Shown here one piece after another: positions 48,341 to 64,000 of a DNA stretch of 64,000 bases. Origin of the DNA: Bradyrhizobium sp. CCGB01. GTDB taxonomy: Bacteria; Pseudomonadota; Alphaproteobacteria; Rhizobiales; Xanthobacteraceae. The notes beneath the pieces are model-generated. The model saw only the letters and a list, made by a program, of their open reading frames with translations, had not been told where the DNA came from and searched no databases. The DNA is taken from NCBI RefSeq assembly GCF_024199795.1, contig NZ_JANADK010000001.1, forward strand, positions 1 to 64,000. Reading direction: 5' to 3'. Made by a program: the position numbers and the translations under genes. The stretch's first letter is position 1. Every line of letters begins with the position of its first letter.

Positions 48341-48367
48341 TTGACAACCGTAGTCCCACGGTTGACA
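48341..48367 (+). promoter_or_regulatory. Candidate operator/promoter upstream of the XRE regulator gene
   Basis: Inverted repeat AACCGT (48346-48351) with ACGGTT (48358-48363), spacer agtccc, is overlapped by a direct repeat TTGACA (48341-48346 and 48362-48367). A -35-like TTGACA repeated at the edge of a palindrome is a common layout for an autoregulated promoter. A matching -10 is not clear. Confidence 0.45.
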
Positions 48368-48528
48368 GACTGCACGCGCCCTCCTCATTCTGCACCGGCT
48401 GCGAAAGACAGTGGGCGTTGCTAAATTTCTCCGCAATGTTTCCCAATAACAGGGTTTGATTTTGACGATGCTGACACCGGAGGCAATTCTTGTGATTGCG
48501 CCGAAGGTGATGTTTGGAGGCTGAGGAA

Positions 48529-48942
48529 ATGTCGAAAGCGCCCAACCCTGTTGACAAATATGTCGGCAGCCGCGTGCGTATGCGCCGCATCATGTTGGGC
48601 ATGAGTCAGGAGAAGCTGGGTGAAGCTTTGGGCCTGACTTTCCAGCAGATCCAGAAGTACGAGAAGGGGACGAATCGCGTAGGTGCGAGCCGCATTCAGC
48701 AGATCGCCGAGATTCTCCAGGTGCCGGTGTCGTTCCTGTTCGAGGGCGGGCCGAGCGGCGTGGCTGGTCCGGACGGCTTCGCCGAAGGCGCCTCGCCTTC
48801 CTATGTCTCGGACTTCCTCGCGACCTCAGAAGGTCTCGCTCTGACCAAGGCGTTCACCCGAATCACTGATTCGAAGATGCGCCGCTCGATCGTCGACCTC
48901 GTCGAGCAGATCGCCGCCCGCGAAGGTCCCGACAAACGGTGA
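48529..48942 (+). CDS. XRE family transcriptional regulator
   Basis: DNA-binding protein of 137 residues with a Cro/C1-type helix-turn-helix (VGSRVRMRRIMLGMSQEKLG, then LTFQQIQKYEKGTNRVGASR) and a C-terminal helical region. It is the conserved regulator found after lnt in rhizobia. Ribosome site gaggctgagga just before ATG 48529. A palindrome-TTGACA element upstream suggests autoregulation. Confidence 0.94.
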   Translation: MSKAPNPVDKYVGSRVRMRRIMLGMSQEKLGEALGLTFQQIQKYEKGTNRVGASRIQQIAEILQVPVSFLFEGGPSGVAGPDGFAEGASPSYVSDFLATSEGLALTKAFTRITDSKMRRSIVDLVEQIAAREGPDKR

Positions 48943-49057
48943 CGCGACGGCTCAATCCGATTTGAGACTGCGTCAAATCTGGCCTATGTCGTGATTTGCG
49001 GCCGCGTCTTGGTGCGCGCCCTCTTCGATGATGCGGTTCAAAGGCACAGATGCGTTC

Positions 49058-50181
49058 ATGACCAAATCCAATTGGTTCGATTCCAGAACTATTCTCGATG
49101 GCATCCGCCGCTGGGTCGAGATCGAGACGCCGACGGACGCGCCCGAACAGGTCAACAAACTGATCTCTGTGGTCGCGGAGCAATATCGCGATCTGCCAGT
49201 GACGCTCGAGCGCGTCGCCGGCGTCGATGGCTGCGGCGATCATCTGATCGCACGCTCGACCTGGGGCCAGGACAAGCCGGGCATCCTGGTGCTGAGCCAC
49301 CTCGATACCGTTCATCCCATGGGCTTCATCGAGCGTCTGCCGTTCAAGGTCGAAGGCGACAGCGCGTTCGGTCCCGGCATCTACGACATGAAGGGCGGCG
49401 CCTACATTGCCCATCACGCCTTTCGCGCGCTCTGCGCCGCCGGCGATCATTCGCCGCTCGGCATCACGCATTTGTTCACCTCCGACGAGGAGATCGGCAG
49501 CCCGACCTCGCGCGCACTGATCGAGACGGAAGGGCGCAAGGCCAGATACGTGCTGGTGACGGAGCCCGCGCGCGACGGCGGCAAGATCGTCACGGGGCGC
49601 AAGGGCGTCGGACGATTTCGTGTGTTCATCAAGGGCGTGCCTGCACATGCCGGCACGCGACCCCAGGACGGCCGCAGCGCCGTCCGCGAGCTCGCCAACG
49701 TCATCTTGGCACTGGAAGGCATGAACGACCTGCAGCGTGGCGTGACCGTGAATGTCGGCGTGGCGCGCGGCGGCACGCGTCCCAACGTTACGCCGGAGGA
49801 GGCATACGCCGAAGTCGATCTGCGCGTGCCGAGCTTTGCTGATGCAGAAGAATTCGTCGACAGGATCCTCGGACTGACATCGAAGACCGAAGGCGTCACC
49901 GTGAAGGTCACGGGCGAGCTCAATCGTCCGCCCTACGAGAAGAGCAATGCAGGCGCCTCGCTGTACGAGCATGCGAAGACGCTCGCCACGGAGATCGGCT
50001 TCGAGCTGGTCGACACCCACACCGGCGGCGGCTCGGACGGCAATTTCACCGCGGCGCACACCGCAACGCTCGACGGGCTCGGCGTCGACGGCAAGGGCGC
50101 GCACACCCATTATGAGCAGCTCTACGTTTCGTCGCTCGAACCGCGCGCGCGGCTGCTCCATCGCCTGTATCAGACGCTGCG

Positions 50182-50185
<4 letters not shown>
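49058..50185 (+). CDS. M20 family peptidase, glutamate carboxypeptidase-like
   Basis: Zinc-dependent exopeptidase or deacylase of 375 residues. Metal ligands are visible in LSHLDTVHP, GIYDMKGG, TSDEEIGS, VTEPARDGG and KGAHTHYEQLY; the lid domain follows near residue 175. Probably hydrolyses a peptide or N-acyl amino acid; the exact substrate cannot be read. ATG 49058 is preferred over 49028. It takes the position between the XRE gene and trmB where several rhizobia, to my knowledge, carry metK. Its stop overlaps trmB. Confidence 0.88.
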
Positions 50186-52381
<2,196 letters not shown>

Positions 52382-52403
52382 TGAAGTCTTAACCAAGCCT
52401 TAA

Positions 52404-53207
<804 letters not shown>

Positions 53208-53209
53208 CC

Positions 53210-54820
<1,611 letters not shown>

Positions 54821-54843
54821 GGGCGAAGGAGAATGTCACCCGG

Positions 54844-55527
54844 ATGCTCGCAGATACTGACCACGATCTCGACAATGGCCCGCGGACCGAAAGGTCCGCG
54901 ACCATGCGGATGTGCGCGGTCAGTCGCGAGGTCCGGCCGATCGACGAGCTGATCCGCTTCGTCATTTCGCCCCAGGGCGACATAGTTCCCGATCTCAAGC
55001 GCAAGCTGCCCGGGCGCGGCATGTGGGTCACTGCCTCGCGCGAGGTGGTTGCGGAAGCCGTGCGGCGTCACCAATTTAGCAAGGCCTTCAAGCGCGAGCT
55101 GCGCATTTCCCAGACGCTTCCCGCCGATATCGAAGCGCTTCTGGTTCGGAGCGTGACGGAAGCCCTTGGGATCGCTGCCAAGGCGGGCCAGATCGTCGCC
55201 GGTTTCGGCAAGGTCGAGAGCGCCCTGCGGGAAGGCACGGTCGAGGTCCTGATCCACGCCAGCGACGGGGCCGCGGACGGAATCCGCAAATTAGACATGC
55301 TGGCACGTCAAAATGACGGAAATCGCGGGGCCAAGGCGCAGATTCCCGTCATCACTGCCCTGAAATCGATAGAATTGGATTTGGCACTGACCCGGTCAAA
55401 TGTGATACATGCTGCCCTGCTCGCGGGCCCGGCGAGCAAGTCATTCCTGTCACGTAGCCAGATGCTGGTCCGATACCGGATGGCGGACGATGACAAGACT
55501 GCCGAAAAGCCCGGCCAGGATTTCTGA
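54844..55527 (+). CDS. YlxR (DUF448) and L7Ae-like RNA-binding fusion protein
   Basis: Protein of 227 residues. The N-terminal YlxR domain is seen in RMCAVSREVRPIDELIRFV and LPGRGMWVTASREVV. The C-terminal L7Ae/L30e-type domain is seen in ALGIAAKAGQIVAGFGKVES. In rhizobia the two are fused, whereas in Firmicutes ylxR and ylxQ are separate genes in the nusA-infB operon. Probably binds RNA; its exact role is unsettled. Lies 23 bases after nusA. Confidence 0.92.
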   Translation: MLADTDHDLDNGPRTERSATMRMCAVSREVRPIDELIRFVISPQGDIVPDLKRKLPGRGMWVTASREVVAEAVRRHQFSKAFKRELRISQTLPADIEALLVRSVTEALGIAAKAGQIVAGFGKVESALREGTVEVLIHASDGAADGIRKLDMLARQNDGNRGAKAQIPVITALKSIELDLALTRSNVIHAALLAGPASKSFLSRSQMLVRYRMADDDKTAEKPGQDF

Positions 55528-55598
55528 GAGACAACGACGACCCAATAAGACGGTGCGGCAACGCACAACGTTAACAAGATCAGGATTAGGACTGCTGA

Positions 55599-58307
55599 AT
55601 GGTTGATACCAAGACCCCTGACGACAAGAAGCTGAGCGTTCCGAGCAAGACGCTATCGCTCAAGCCGCGCGTCGAAACGGGCACTGTGCGCCAGAGCTTC
55701 AGCCATGGCCGCAGCAAGCAGGTCGTGGTCGAGAAGCGTGGCAAGCGCCGCATCGACGGCAGCCCGGAGCCGCAGGCTCCGACGGTTGCTGCAAAGCCGG
55801 CACCTGCCGCACCTGCGCCCGCTCCCGCGCGCCCGGCTCCGCCGCGCAACGCCGGCTCCGGCGTGGTGCTGCGCACGCTGACCGAGGACGAACGTTCCGC
55901 CCGCGCCAGCGCGCTGGCCGATGCCAAGGTGCGCGAAGTCGAAGAGCGCCGCGTGGCGGAGGAAGAGGCCCAGCGCCGCGCTGTTCGCGAAGCCGCAGAA
56001 CGCGTCGAGCGCGAGGCCGCCGAATCCCGCCGCAAGGCCGAGGAAGAGCGCCATCGTCACGAGGACGAAGCCAAACGGAAGGCCGAGACCGAAGCCAAGA
56101 AGCGTTTTGGCGAAGGCGAGCAGCCGCCGGCATCCGCTCCGCGTCCCGCAGCTGCCGCCCCGAGCGCTCCCGCACCGCGTCCCGGCGCTCCCGCAGCACG
56201 CCCCGGCACCACCACCACGGCACGCCCGGGAACCACGACGGCGCGCCCCGGAACGACCACCGCGAGGCCGGCAGGCGGCCCGCCGGGTCGCGCTCCCGCG
56301 GTCGCAGCCGGACCGGATGAGGACGATGGTCCGCGCCAGATCCGCCGCGGTCCCGGCGGCGCTGCGCGTCCCGTGGTAGCCCCCAAGCCCACCCACAAGC
56401 CCGGCCCGCAGAAGGAGCGCGGCCGCCTGACCGTCGTGACCGCATTCAATGCCGACGACGTGCGCGAGCGCTCGATCGCCTCGTTCCGCCGCCGCACCCA
56501 GCGCCTGAAGGGCCACGCCTCGAACGAGCCGAAGGAAAAGCTCATCCGCGAGGTGGTCATTCCGGAAGCGATCACCATCCAGGAGCTCGCCAACCGCATG
56601 GCCGAGCGCGCGGTCGACGTCATCCGCATGCTGATGAAGCAGGGCGCGATGCACAAGATCACCGACGTGATCGACGCCGACACTGCACAGCTGATCGCCG
56701 AAGAGCTCGGTCACACCGTCAAGCGCGTTGCCGCGTCCGACGTTGAAGAAGGCCTGTTCGACGCCACCGACGATTCCACCGACACCGAGACGCGCTCGCC
56801 GGTGGTGACCGTGATGGGTCACGTCGACCACGGCAAGACCTCGCTGCTCGATGCGCTCCGTCATGCCAACGTCGTCTCCGGTGAAGCCGGCGGCATCACC
56901 CAGCATATCGGCGCCTATCAGGTGCTGTCGCCCGAAAGCGGCAAGAAGATCACCTTCATCGACACGCCCGGCCACGCCGCGTTCACCGCGATGCGCGCCC
57001 GCGGCGCCAAGGTGACCGACATCGTCGTGCTGGTGGTTGCGGCCGATGACGGCGTCATGCCGCAGACGATCGAAGCCATCAACCACGCCAAGGCGGCGCG
57101 GGTGCCGATCATCGTTGCCATCAACAAGATCGACAAGCCCGACGCGAAGCCCGAGCGCGTGCGCACCGAGCTGCTCCAGCACGAGGTGCAGGTCGAGTCG
57201 TTCGGCGGTGAAGTCGTCGACGTCGAAGTGTCCGCCAAGAACAAGACCAATCTCGACAAGCTGCTCGAGATGATCGCGCTCCAGGCCGACATCCTCGACC
57301 TCAAGACCAATTCGGAGCGTCCGGCCGAGGGCACCGTGATCGAAGCCAAGCTCGATCGCGGCCGTGGTCCGGTCGCGACCGTGCTGGTCCAGCGCGGCAC
57401 GCTGCGTGTCGGCGACATCATCGTCGCCGGCGCCGAGATGGGCCGCGTCCGCGCGCTGATCTCGGATCAGGGCGAGACGGTGCAGGAGGCAGGTCCCTCG
57501 GTGCCCGTCGAGGTGCTCGGCTTCAACGGTCCGCCGGAAGCCGGCGATCGTCTCGCGGTGGTCGAGAACGAAGCCCGCGCCCGCCAGGTCACCAGCTACC
57601 GCGCGCACCAGAAGCGCGAGAACGCGGCAGCCTCGATCTCCGGCATGCGCGGCTCGCTCGAGCAGATGATGTCGCAATTGAAGACGGCGGGCCGCAAGGA
57701 ATTCCCGCTGATCATCAAGGCCGACGTGCAGGGCTCGCTGGAAGCGATCCTCGGTTCGCTGGAGAAGCTCGGCACCGACGAAGTCGCAGCCCGCATCCTG
57801 CATGCCGGCGTCGGCGGCATCTCGGAATCCGACGTGACGCTCGCGGAAGGCTTCAACGCCGCGATCATCGGCTTCTCGGTTCGTGCCAACAAGGAGGCGG
57901 CCGCGGCCGCCAAGCGCAACGGCATCGAGATCCGCTACTACAACATCATCTACGACCTCGTGGACGACGTGAAGAAGGCGATGAGCGGCCTGCTCGCGCC
58001 GACCCTGCGCGAAACCATGCTGGGCAACGCCGCGATCCTGGAGATCTTCAACATCTCCAAGGTCGGCAAGGTCGCCGGCTGCCGCGTCACCGACGGCACC
58101 GTGGAACGCGGCGCCAATGTGCGCCTGATCCGCGACAACGTCGTCGTGCACGAAGGCAAGCTGTCGACGCTGAAGCGCTTCAAGGACGAAGTGAAGGAAG
58201 TCCAGTCCGGTCAGGAATGCGGCATGGCCTTCGAGAACTATCACGACATGCGTGCCGGTGACGTCATCGAGTGTTATCGCGTGGAGACGATCCAGCGCTC
58301 CCTGTAA
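55599..58307 (+). CDS. infB: Translation initiation factor IF-2
   Basis: GTPase that brings initiator tRNA to the 30S subunit. 902 residues. The N-terminal 270 residues are Ala/Pro/Arg/Glu-rich, with charged helices (about 100-165) and a Thr/Pro repeat (ARPGTTT units near 205-225). The GTPase motifs are GHVDHGKTS near 407, DTPGH near 455 and NKID near 509. C-terminal domains end [20 protein letters not shown]. Central gene of the operon. Confidence 0.97.
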   Translation: MVDTKTPDDKKLSVPSKTLSLKPRVETGTVRQSFSHGRSKQVVVEKRGKRRIDGSPEPQAPTVAAKPAPAAPAPAPARPAPPRNAGSGVVLRTLTEDERSARASALADAKVREVEERRVAEEEAQRRAVREAAERVEREAAESRRKAEEERHRHEDEAKRKAETEAKKRFGEGEQPPASAPRPAAAAPSAPAPRPGAPAARPGTTTTARPGTTTARPGTTTARPAGGPPGRAPAVAAGPDEDDGPRQIRRGPGGAARPVVAPKPTHKPGPQKERGRLTVVTAFNADDVRERSIASFRRRTQRLKGHASNEPKEKLIREVVIPEAITIQELANRMAERAVDVIRMLMKQGAMHKITDVIDADTAQLIAEELGHTVKRVAASDVEEGLFDATDDSTDTETRSPVVTVMGHVDHGKTSLLDALRHANVVSGEAGGITQHIGAYQVLSPESGKKITFIDTPGHAAFTAMRARGAKVTDIVVLVVAADDGVMPQTIEAINHAKAARVPIIVAINKIDKPDAKPERVRTELLQHEVQVESFGGEVVDVEVSAKNKTNLDKLLEMIALQADILDLKTNSERPAEGTVIEAKLDRGRGPVATVLVQRGTLRVGDIIVAGAEMGRVRALISDQGETVQEAGPSVPVEVLGFNGPPEAGDRLAVVENEARARQVTSYRAHQKRENAAASISGMRGSLEQMMSQLKTAGRKEFPLIIKADVQGSLEAILGSLEKLGTDEVAARILHAGVGGISESDVTLAEGFNAAIIGFSVRANKEAAAAAKRNGIEIRYYNIIYDLVDDVKKAMSGLLAPTLRETMLGNAAILEIFNISKVGKVAGCRVTDGTVERGANVRLIRDNVVVHEGKLSTLKRFKDEVKEVQSGQECGMAFENYHDMRAGDVIECYRVETIQRSL

Positions 58308-58462
58308 GTCCAAATCTTACCGAAGCGCCCGGATCTTTTTGAGCTGAAATTGCGGAGTGCGATGGCCGGATTTTTTCCGGCCATCCGCGCCGCATTCGTT
58401 TCAACAGGACAAATGACAATGCTCGTGTCCCAAACGCGGGCACGACGAGGTGATTTTCGACC

Positions 58463-58906
58463 ATGCCCCGCCACCATCAGAAGAAAAGTTCCGCGCCGGG
58501 CGGTTCGCAACGCCAGTTGCGTGTCGGCGAGCAGGTTCGCCACGCGATGGCCGAGATTCTGGCGCAAGGCAATGTGCATGATGATGACCTCGAGGGTCAC
58601 ATCATCACCGTGCCAGAGGTGCGGATGTCGCCCGACCTGAAGCTCGCGACAGTCTATGTGATGCCGCTCGGTGGCCGCGACACCGAGGTCGTCATTGCTG
58701 CGCTCGAGCGCAACAAGAAATTCCTGCGCGGCGAAGTCGCGCGGCGCGTTAACCTGAAATTTGCACCTGACATTCGCTTCCGCGTCGACGAACGATTCGA
58801 CGAAGCGGAACGGATCGAGAAGCTTTTGCGAACACCCGCGGTGCAGAAGGACTTGGACAAGAATCTGGAACAGAATCCGGATTCGGATCGGGAAGAAGAA
58901 CAATGA
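58463..58906 (+). CDS. rbfA: 30S ribosome-binding factor RbfA
   Basis: Small KH-fold protein of 147 residues aiding 16S 5'-end maturation and cold adaptation. [28 protein letters not shown] and [16 protein letters not shown] are characteristic. The tail is Asp/Glu/Asn-rich. Its stop overlaps truB by four bases. The 155-base gap after infB holds no clear hairpin. Confidence 0.95.
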   Translation: MPRHHQKKSSAPGGSQRQLRVGEQVRHAMAEILAQGNVHDDDLEGHIITVPEVRMSPDLKLATVYVMPLGGRDTEVVIAALERNKKFLRGEVARRVNLKFAPDIRFRVDERFDEAERIEKLLRTPAVQKDLDKNLEQNPDSDREEEQ

Positions 58907-60021
58907 CGATGGACCCGGCTCACGGCACGATCGGCGGCGAAGAGGCCGATCAGCGCGACGTGCAGAAAAATAATTTTGCGGATCTCGGCGGCGATTCCCA
59001 GCCGCATCAGGAGCCGCGCCGCGTCAACAACGATCCCCGCGCCAAGCAGCAGAAGGGCAACCAGCCGCGCCGCGACCGCCGCGACGTCCATGGCTGGGTC
59101 GTGCTCGACAAGCCGATCGGCATGACCTCGACGCAAGCCGTCGCCGTGCTCAAGCGCCTGTTCAACGCCAAGCGCGCGGGCCACGCCGGCACGCTCGACC
59201 CGCTCGCCTCCGGCGGCCTGCCGATCGCGCTCGGCGAAGCCACCAAGACGGTCCCGTTCGTCATGGACGGCCGCAAGCGCTACCAGTTCACCGTGTGCTG
59301 GGGCGAGGAGCGCGACACCGACGACATCGAGGGCCGGGTCACCGCGACCTCCGACCAGCGCCCGACCCGCGAGGCCATCCTGGCCCTGCTGCCCCGTTTC
59401 ACCGGGGTGATCGAGCAGATCCCGCCGCGCTATTCGGCGATCAAGGTCCAGGGCGAGCGCGCCTATGACCTCGCGCGTGACGGCGAGGTCGTGGAACTGG
59501 CCCCCCGCCCCGTCGAGATTCACCATTTAACCCTTGTAGATCAACCGGATAGCGACCGGGCGGTGTTCGAGGCGGAGTGCGGCAAGGGGACCTATGTCCG
59601 CGCGCTGGCCCGCGATATGGGCCGGATTCTCGGCACTTTCGGCCATATCTGCGCGCTGCGGCGGACCCTGGTCGGCCCATTTGACGAGAACGACATGATT
59701 CCGCTGGATCAGTTGGAGGCTTTATGCGATAGAGCCGCGTCCGGCGAGGGCAGCCTCGCCGACGCGCTTATGCCCGTTGAGACCGCGCTGGACGACATCC
59801 CGGCACTGGCCGTCACACGGGCTGATGCGGCAAGGCTCCATCGGGGCCAGGCCGTTTTGTTGCGCGGACGGGATGCGCCCACTTGTAGCGGCACAGTCTA
59901 TGTCACGGTGGCAGGCCGCCTGTTGGCGCTTGCTGAAGTCGGCAATGGCGAAATCATCCCCAAGCGTGTGTTCAACCTGACCGGCCTGACTGCCAGCCCC
60001 GGTCGCAACGAGAGAAATTGA
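58903..60021 (+). CDS. truB: tRNA pseudouridine-55 synthase TruB
   Basis: Makes pseudouridine 55 in the T loop of tRNAs. 372 residues, with a non-conserved polar extension of about 60 residues (Asn/Gln/Arg-rich) before the core start [17 protein letters not shown]. The catalytic Asp is in [19 protein letters not shown] near 98. The start overlaps rbfA. rpsO begins two bases after its stop. Confidence 0.96.
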   Translation: MTMDPAHGTIGGEEADQRDVQKNNFADLGGDSQPHQEPRRVNNDPRAKQQKGNQPRRDRRDVHGWVVLDKPIGMTSTQAVAVLKRLFNAKRAGHAGTLDPLASGGLPIALGEATKTVPFVMDGRKRYQFTVCWGEERDTDDIEGRVTATSDQRPTREAILALLPRFTGVIEQIPPRYSAIKVQGERAYDLARDGEVVELAPRPVEIHHLTLVDQPDSDRAVFEAECGKGTYVRALARDMGRILGTFGHICALRRTLVGPFDENDMIPLDQLEALCDRAASGEGSLADALMPVETALDDIPALAVTRADAARLHRGQAVLLRGRDAPTCSGTVYVTVAGRLLALAEVGNGEIIPKRVFNLTGLTASPGRNERN

Positions 60022-60023
60022 CG

Positions 60024-60293
60024 ATGTCGATTGCCGCAGAACGCAAAGCGGAAGTCATCAAGACCAATGCCACCAAAGCCGGCGACACCGGCTCGCCCGA
60101 GGTTCAGGTCGCGATCCTGTCGGAACGCATCAACAACCTCACCAACCATTTCAAGACCCACGTGAAGGACAATCATTCGCGTCGCGGCCTCTTGAAGCTG
60201 GTCTCGACCCGCCGCTCGCTGCTCGACTACCTCAAGAAGAGGGACGAGGCGCGCTACAAGGCGCTGCTCGAGAAGCACAACATTCGTCGTTAA
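60024..60293 (+). CDS. rpsO: 30S ribosomal protein S15
   Basis: Primary 16S rRNA-binding protein of 89 residues, the usual length. [20 protein letters not shown] and [20 protein letters not shown] are diagnostic. ATG 60024 is used (TTG at 60018 also possible) with agagaa upstream. A terminator hairpin follows. Confidence 0.97.
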   Translation: MSIAAERKAEVIKTNATKAGDTGSPEVQVAILSERINNLTNHFKTHVKDNHSRRGLLKLVSTRRSLLDYLKKRDEARYKALLEKHNIRR

Positions 60294-60301
60294 GTGTTGC
60301 T

Positions 60302-60326
60302 GCGCGCGCCAATGGCGCGCGCTTTC
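60302..60326 (+). terminator. Terminator-like hairpin after rpsO
   Basis: Nine-pair GC stem (gcgcgcgcc, loop aat, ggcgcgcgc; 60302-60310 with 60314-60322), followed by only three T. It lies 8 bases after the rpsO stop. It may stop part of the transcription before pnp. Confidence 0.55.
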
Positions 60327-60550
60327 GCACGTGGCTTCGAGCGAAAGCATTTGTTTAAAGGTTTTTGATCGAGGCTACGTGCACGTCGGATGCGAGCCGT
60401 TGATGATTCGCATCCGGGGCATGATGAGCGAAGACCGAAGGTTCGGCGTTCGCATTCATGCCGACTGAAAGTCCAGCAGCAATCCGGCGGCTGGGCACAA
60501 CGGGCAAGGCGCCCGTATGACCCGAAAGGATGGACGCCATCCGAAATCCG

Positions 60551-60622
60551 AAAACCATGGCAGGATCGCAGGACGCTGATCGCCCGCTTCGATCAGCGTC
60601 CCGCAATCTTGCGCATGGTTTT
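60551..60622 (+). promoter_or_regulatory. Long stem-loop in the rpsO-pnp interval
   Basis: An almost continuous hairpin. The inner perfect 12-bp stem pairs 60571-60582 with 60590-60601, loop cccgctt; after two mismatches and one wobble it goes on through 60560-60569 with 60603-60612, a bulged G60613, and 60551-60559 with 60614-60622. About 30 pairs, ending 49 bases before pnp, followed by a T-rich stretch. In E. coli an RNase III site and PNPase act in the pnp leader for autoregulation; this may be the analogous element. Confidence 0.7.
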
Positions 60623-60671
60623 TGTTTTTCGGGGCCGTCGGACTTTCGAGAACCCATGAAAGAAGACCTCT

Positions 60672-62825
<2,154 letters not shown>

Positions 62826-62848
62826 TCGCTCCGCACATCAGAAACACG

Positions 62849-62875
62849 AAGGGCGGCCTTTCGGCCGCCCTTTTT
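62849..62875 (+). terminator. Intrinsic terminator after pnp
   Basis: Perfect stem gggcggcc/ggccgccc (62851-62858 with 62863-62870) extended by two A-T pairs, loop tttc, then TTTTT. It ends the whole rimP-pnp operon and lies before the convergent gene's stop at 62914. Confidence 0.9.
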
Positions 62876-62913
62876 GTTTGTGCGTAGCCAGCGGCAATTG
62901 CGGAAAGCGTCCG

Positions 62914-64000
62914 TCAGTTCTTCTTGAGGATCACAGGCGGGGACGAAACGGTGAGATTGTCCGCCGGATTCTTCGGGACCTCCGCGGCGGCCGCCGGCGC
63001 CGGTGGGCCGGGAAGCTTGGTCGGCTCGTCCATGACGAGCTGGTTGATCGCACAGATGAACGAGGAAAGACGATAACCGCTGTGCTCGGCAATGACATCG
63101 TCATAGGCCCGCATGTTCCAGAACGGATCGTTCGCTCTCGTCACGGGCGTGATGCCGGCCATGTCGAAGCCGTGGGCAATTCTCGCCGACAACGGCTTCG
63201 CCAGCGGATTTTCATCCGGAGCCGCCGCAGCCAGATCGCTGCTGCTCCAGTTCGTGCCATGAGGCGCCTGCTGTCTGCGCGCCCGGCTCAGCCAGAAATG
63301 GCTGATCGGACACTCGACGAGCTTGCTCGTTGCGAGGCTCGAATACGACATCGATCTGGCGGCATTCGCGAGCCCGCGGATCTCGTGTGTCGTTCCGAAC
63401 GGTTTGGATGGAATCAGATAGTCACCCAGCGTCCCGGCAGCGTGCCGCGGAACGTCGAGATTGCCGATGGTTCTGGTTTCCTCCATGTCGGAGTTCTGGA
63501 AGGGGGCATCGCGCAGGAGAGCTGCGATCTTGATCAACAGCCGCGACAACCGCGACTTGACCTCCGGCTCCCTGACGCAGGAGAGCCGCGGCACCTTCTC
63601 TTCCGCAAGGTATCGTGCGTATCGATCGAGCCGATCCGCCATCGGGCGGAAGTCGAACTTGAAGAAGGGAAACAGGTCGTGCGTCGCAGTGTCATAGACC
63701 ACGCCGCCCTTCTTCGATTTCTCGTCGACATCATCAATGGCCGTGTGTAGTCGCTCCTCCTTTCGGCGCAGAACGTCGGCGCCCCCGACCACAGGGGGAT
63801 CGTCCCTGAATGCCTTGTCGAAGTTGTACGCGACGGCGCAATCTTCCGTGCGTATGCCGCCTGGCGGCCACGCGAATGCCGACGTAATCGCGATGAGAAC
63901 CGGACGCTGGTAGTCCGGAAAGAACTCATGGCCATAGTCCTCGTCGACCTTCGCCTCGCCTTCCCTGAACGCGATGTGCTGCCAGATGGCACGCTGGATC
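62914..64000 (-). CDS. Unrecognised protein, partial (N terminus beyond window)
   Basis: The open frame runs without a stop from 62914 to the right window edge, 362 codons, so the start is outside. The visible part is polar with scattered hydrophobic patches. Recognisable bits are FPFFKFDFRPMADRL near the middle, SMSYSSLATSKLVECPISHF, and NDPFWNMRAYDDVIAEHSGY; the tail is Pro/Ala-rich (GPPAPAAAAEVPKNPAD). A GTG at 63792 would be a poor start because upstream codons are also plausible. No family recognised. Convergent with pnp. Confidence 0.7.
   Translation of the reverse strand, partial: IQRAIWQHIAFREGEAKVDEDYGHEFFPDYQRPVLIAITSAFAWPPGGIRTEDCAVAYNFDKAFRDDPPVVGGADVLRRKEERLHTAIDDVDEKSKKGGVVYDTATHDLFPFFKFDFRPMADRLDRYARYLAEEKVPRLSCVREPEVKSRLSRLLIKIAALLRDAPFQNSDMEETRTIGNLDVPRHAAGTLGDYLIPSKPFGTTHEIRGLANAARSMSYSSLATSKLVECPISHFWLSRARRQQAPHGTNWSSSDLAAAAPDENPLAKPLSARIAHGFDMAGITPVTRANDPFWNMRAYDDVIAEHSGYRLSSFICAINQLVMDEPTKLPGPPAPAAAAEVPKNPADNLTVSSPPVILKKN

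Noticed and set aside
55653-58313. Very long open frame antisense to infB (886 codons), rich in His, Asp, Gly
   Set aside because: It mirrors infB's GC-biased codons, has low-complexity composition and no ribosome site or homology signal; similar mirror frames lie opposite dnaN, truB and pnp.

Overview
The window is a GC-rich (about 65%) alphaproteobacterial chromosome segment. Protein sequences, gene order and the families of intergenic palindromic repeats point to Bradyrhizobium or a close relative in the Nitrobacteraceae. It opens on the first base of dnaA, so the numbering was probably set there. No phage, integrase, insertion sequence, CRISPR array, rRNA or tRNA was found. Almost all of it is ordinary core chromosome with tightly packed genes, and the unusual material lies in small inserts and intergenic elements.

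Layout. 1-11.2 kb is the replication cluster dnaA, dnaN, recF, gyrB. It is interrupted twice: by a small DUF559 nuclease-like gene boxed between two inverted palindromic repeats (between dnaN and recF), and by three tandem paralogous lipoprotein genes with repeated leader DNA (between recF and gyrB). 11.4-21.8 kb is accessory-metabolic: a small membrane protein, a MurA paralogue with Asp in place of the catalytic Cys, a MATE exporter overlapping two further genes, a FUSC-type membrane protein, an MmgE/PrpD protein, and a serine hydrolase next to a membrane-anchored AraC regulator. 22.1-33.6 kb holds a pirin, purC, a SulP transporter fused to STAS and cyclic-nucleotide-binding domains, a tiny secreted protein behind a perfect FNR/FixK-type box, a succinate-semialdehyde dehydrogenase, a second serine hydrolase, an acyl-CoA synthetase and an adenosine kinase. 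33.7-39.7 kb has murJ-trpS, a universal stress protein, an Nfu-type iron-sulfur scaffold and a soluble triple-PAS chemotaxis receptor.

40.0-48.9 kb is the conserved rhizobial housekeeping run tsaB-rimI-fur-HAD phosphatase-miaB-phoH-ybeY-corC-lnt-XRE regulator, mostly with overlapping or nearly touching genes (tRNA modification, iron regulation, ribosome maturation, lipoprotein acylation). An M20 peptidase and trmB follow. 52.2-62.9 kb is the translation operon rimP-nusA-ylxR/L7Ae-infB-rbfA-truB-rpsO-pnp. It begins with a recognisable promoter, has a terminator-like hairpin in its leader, contains a very long stem-loop just before pnp, and ends with a perfect intrinsic terminator. The window closes inside an unrecognised gene on the minus strand.

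Several families of palindromic repeats occupy the gaps between genes. The most striking forms inward-facing pairs separated by a short spacer at three loci, and at a fourth locus the spacer is replaced by the DUF559 gene.
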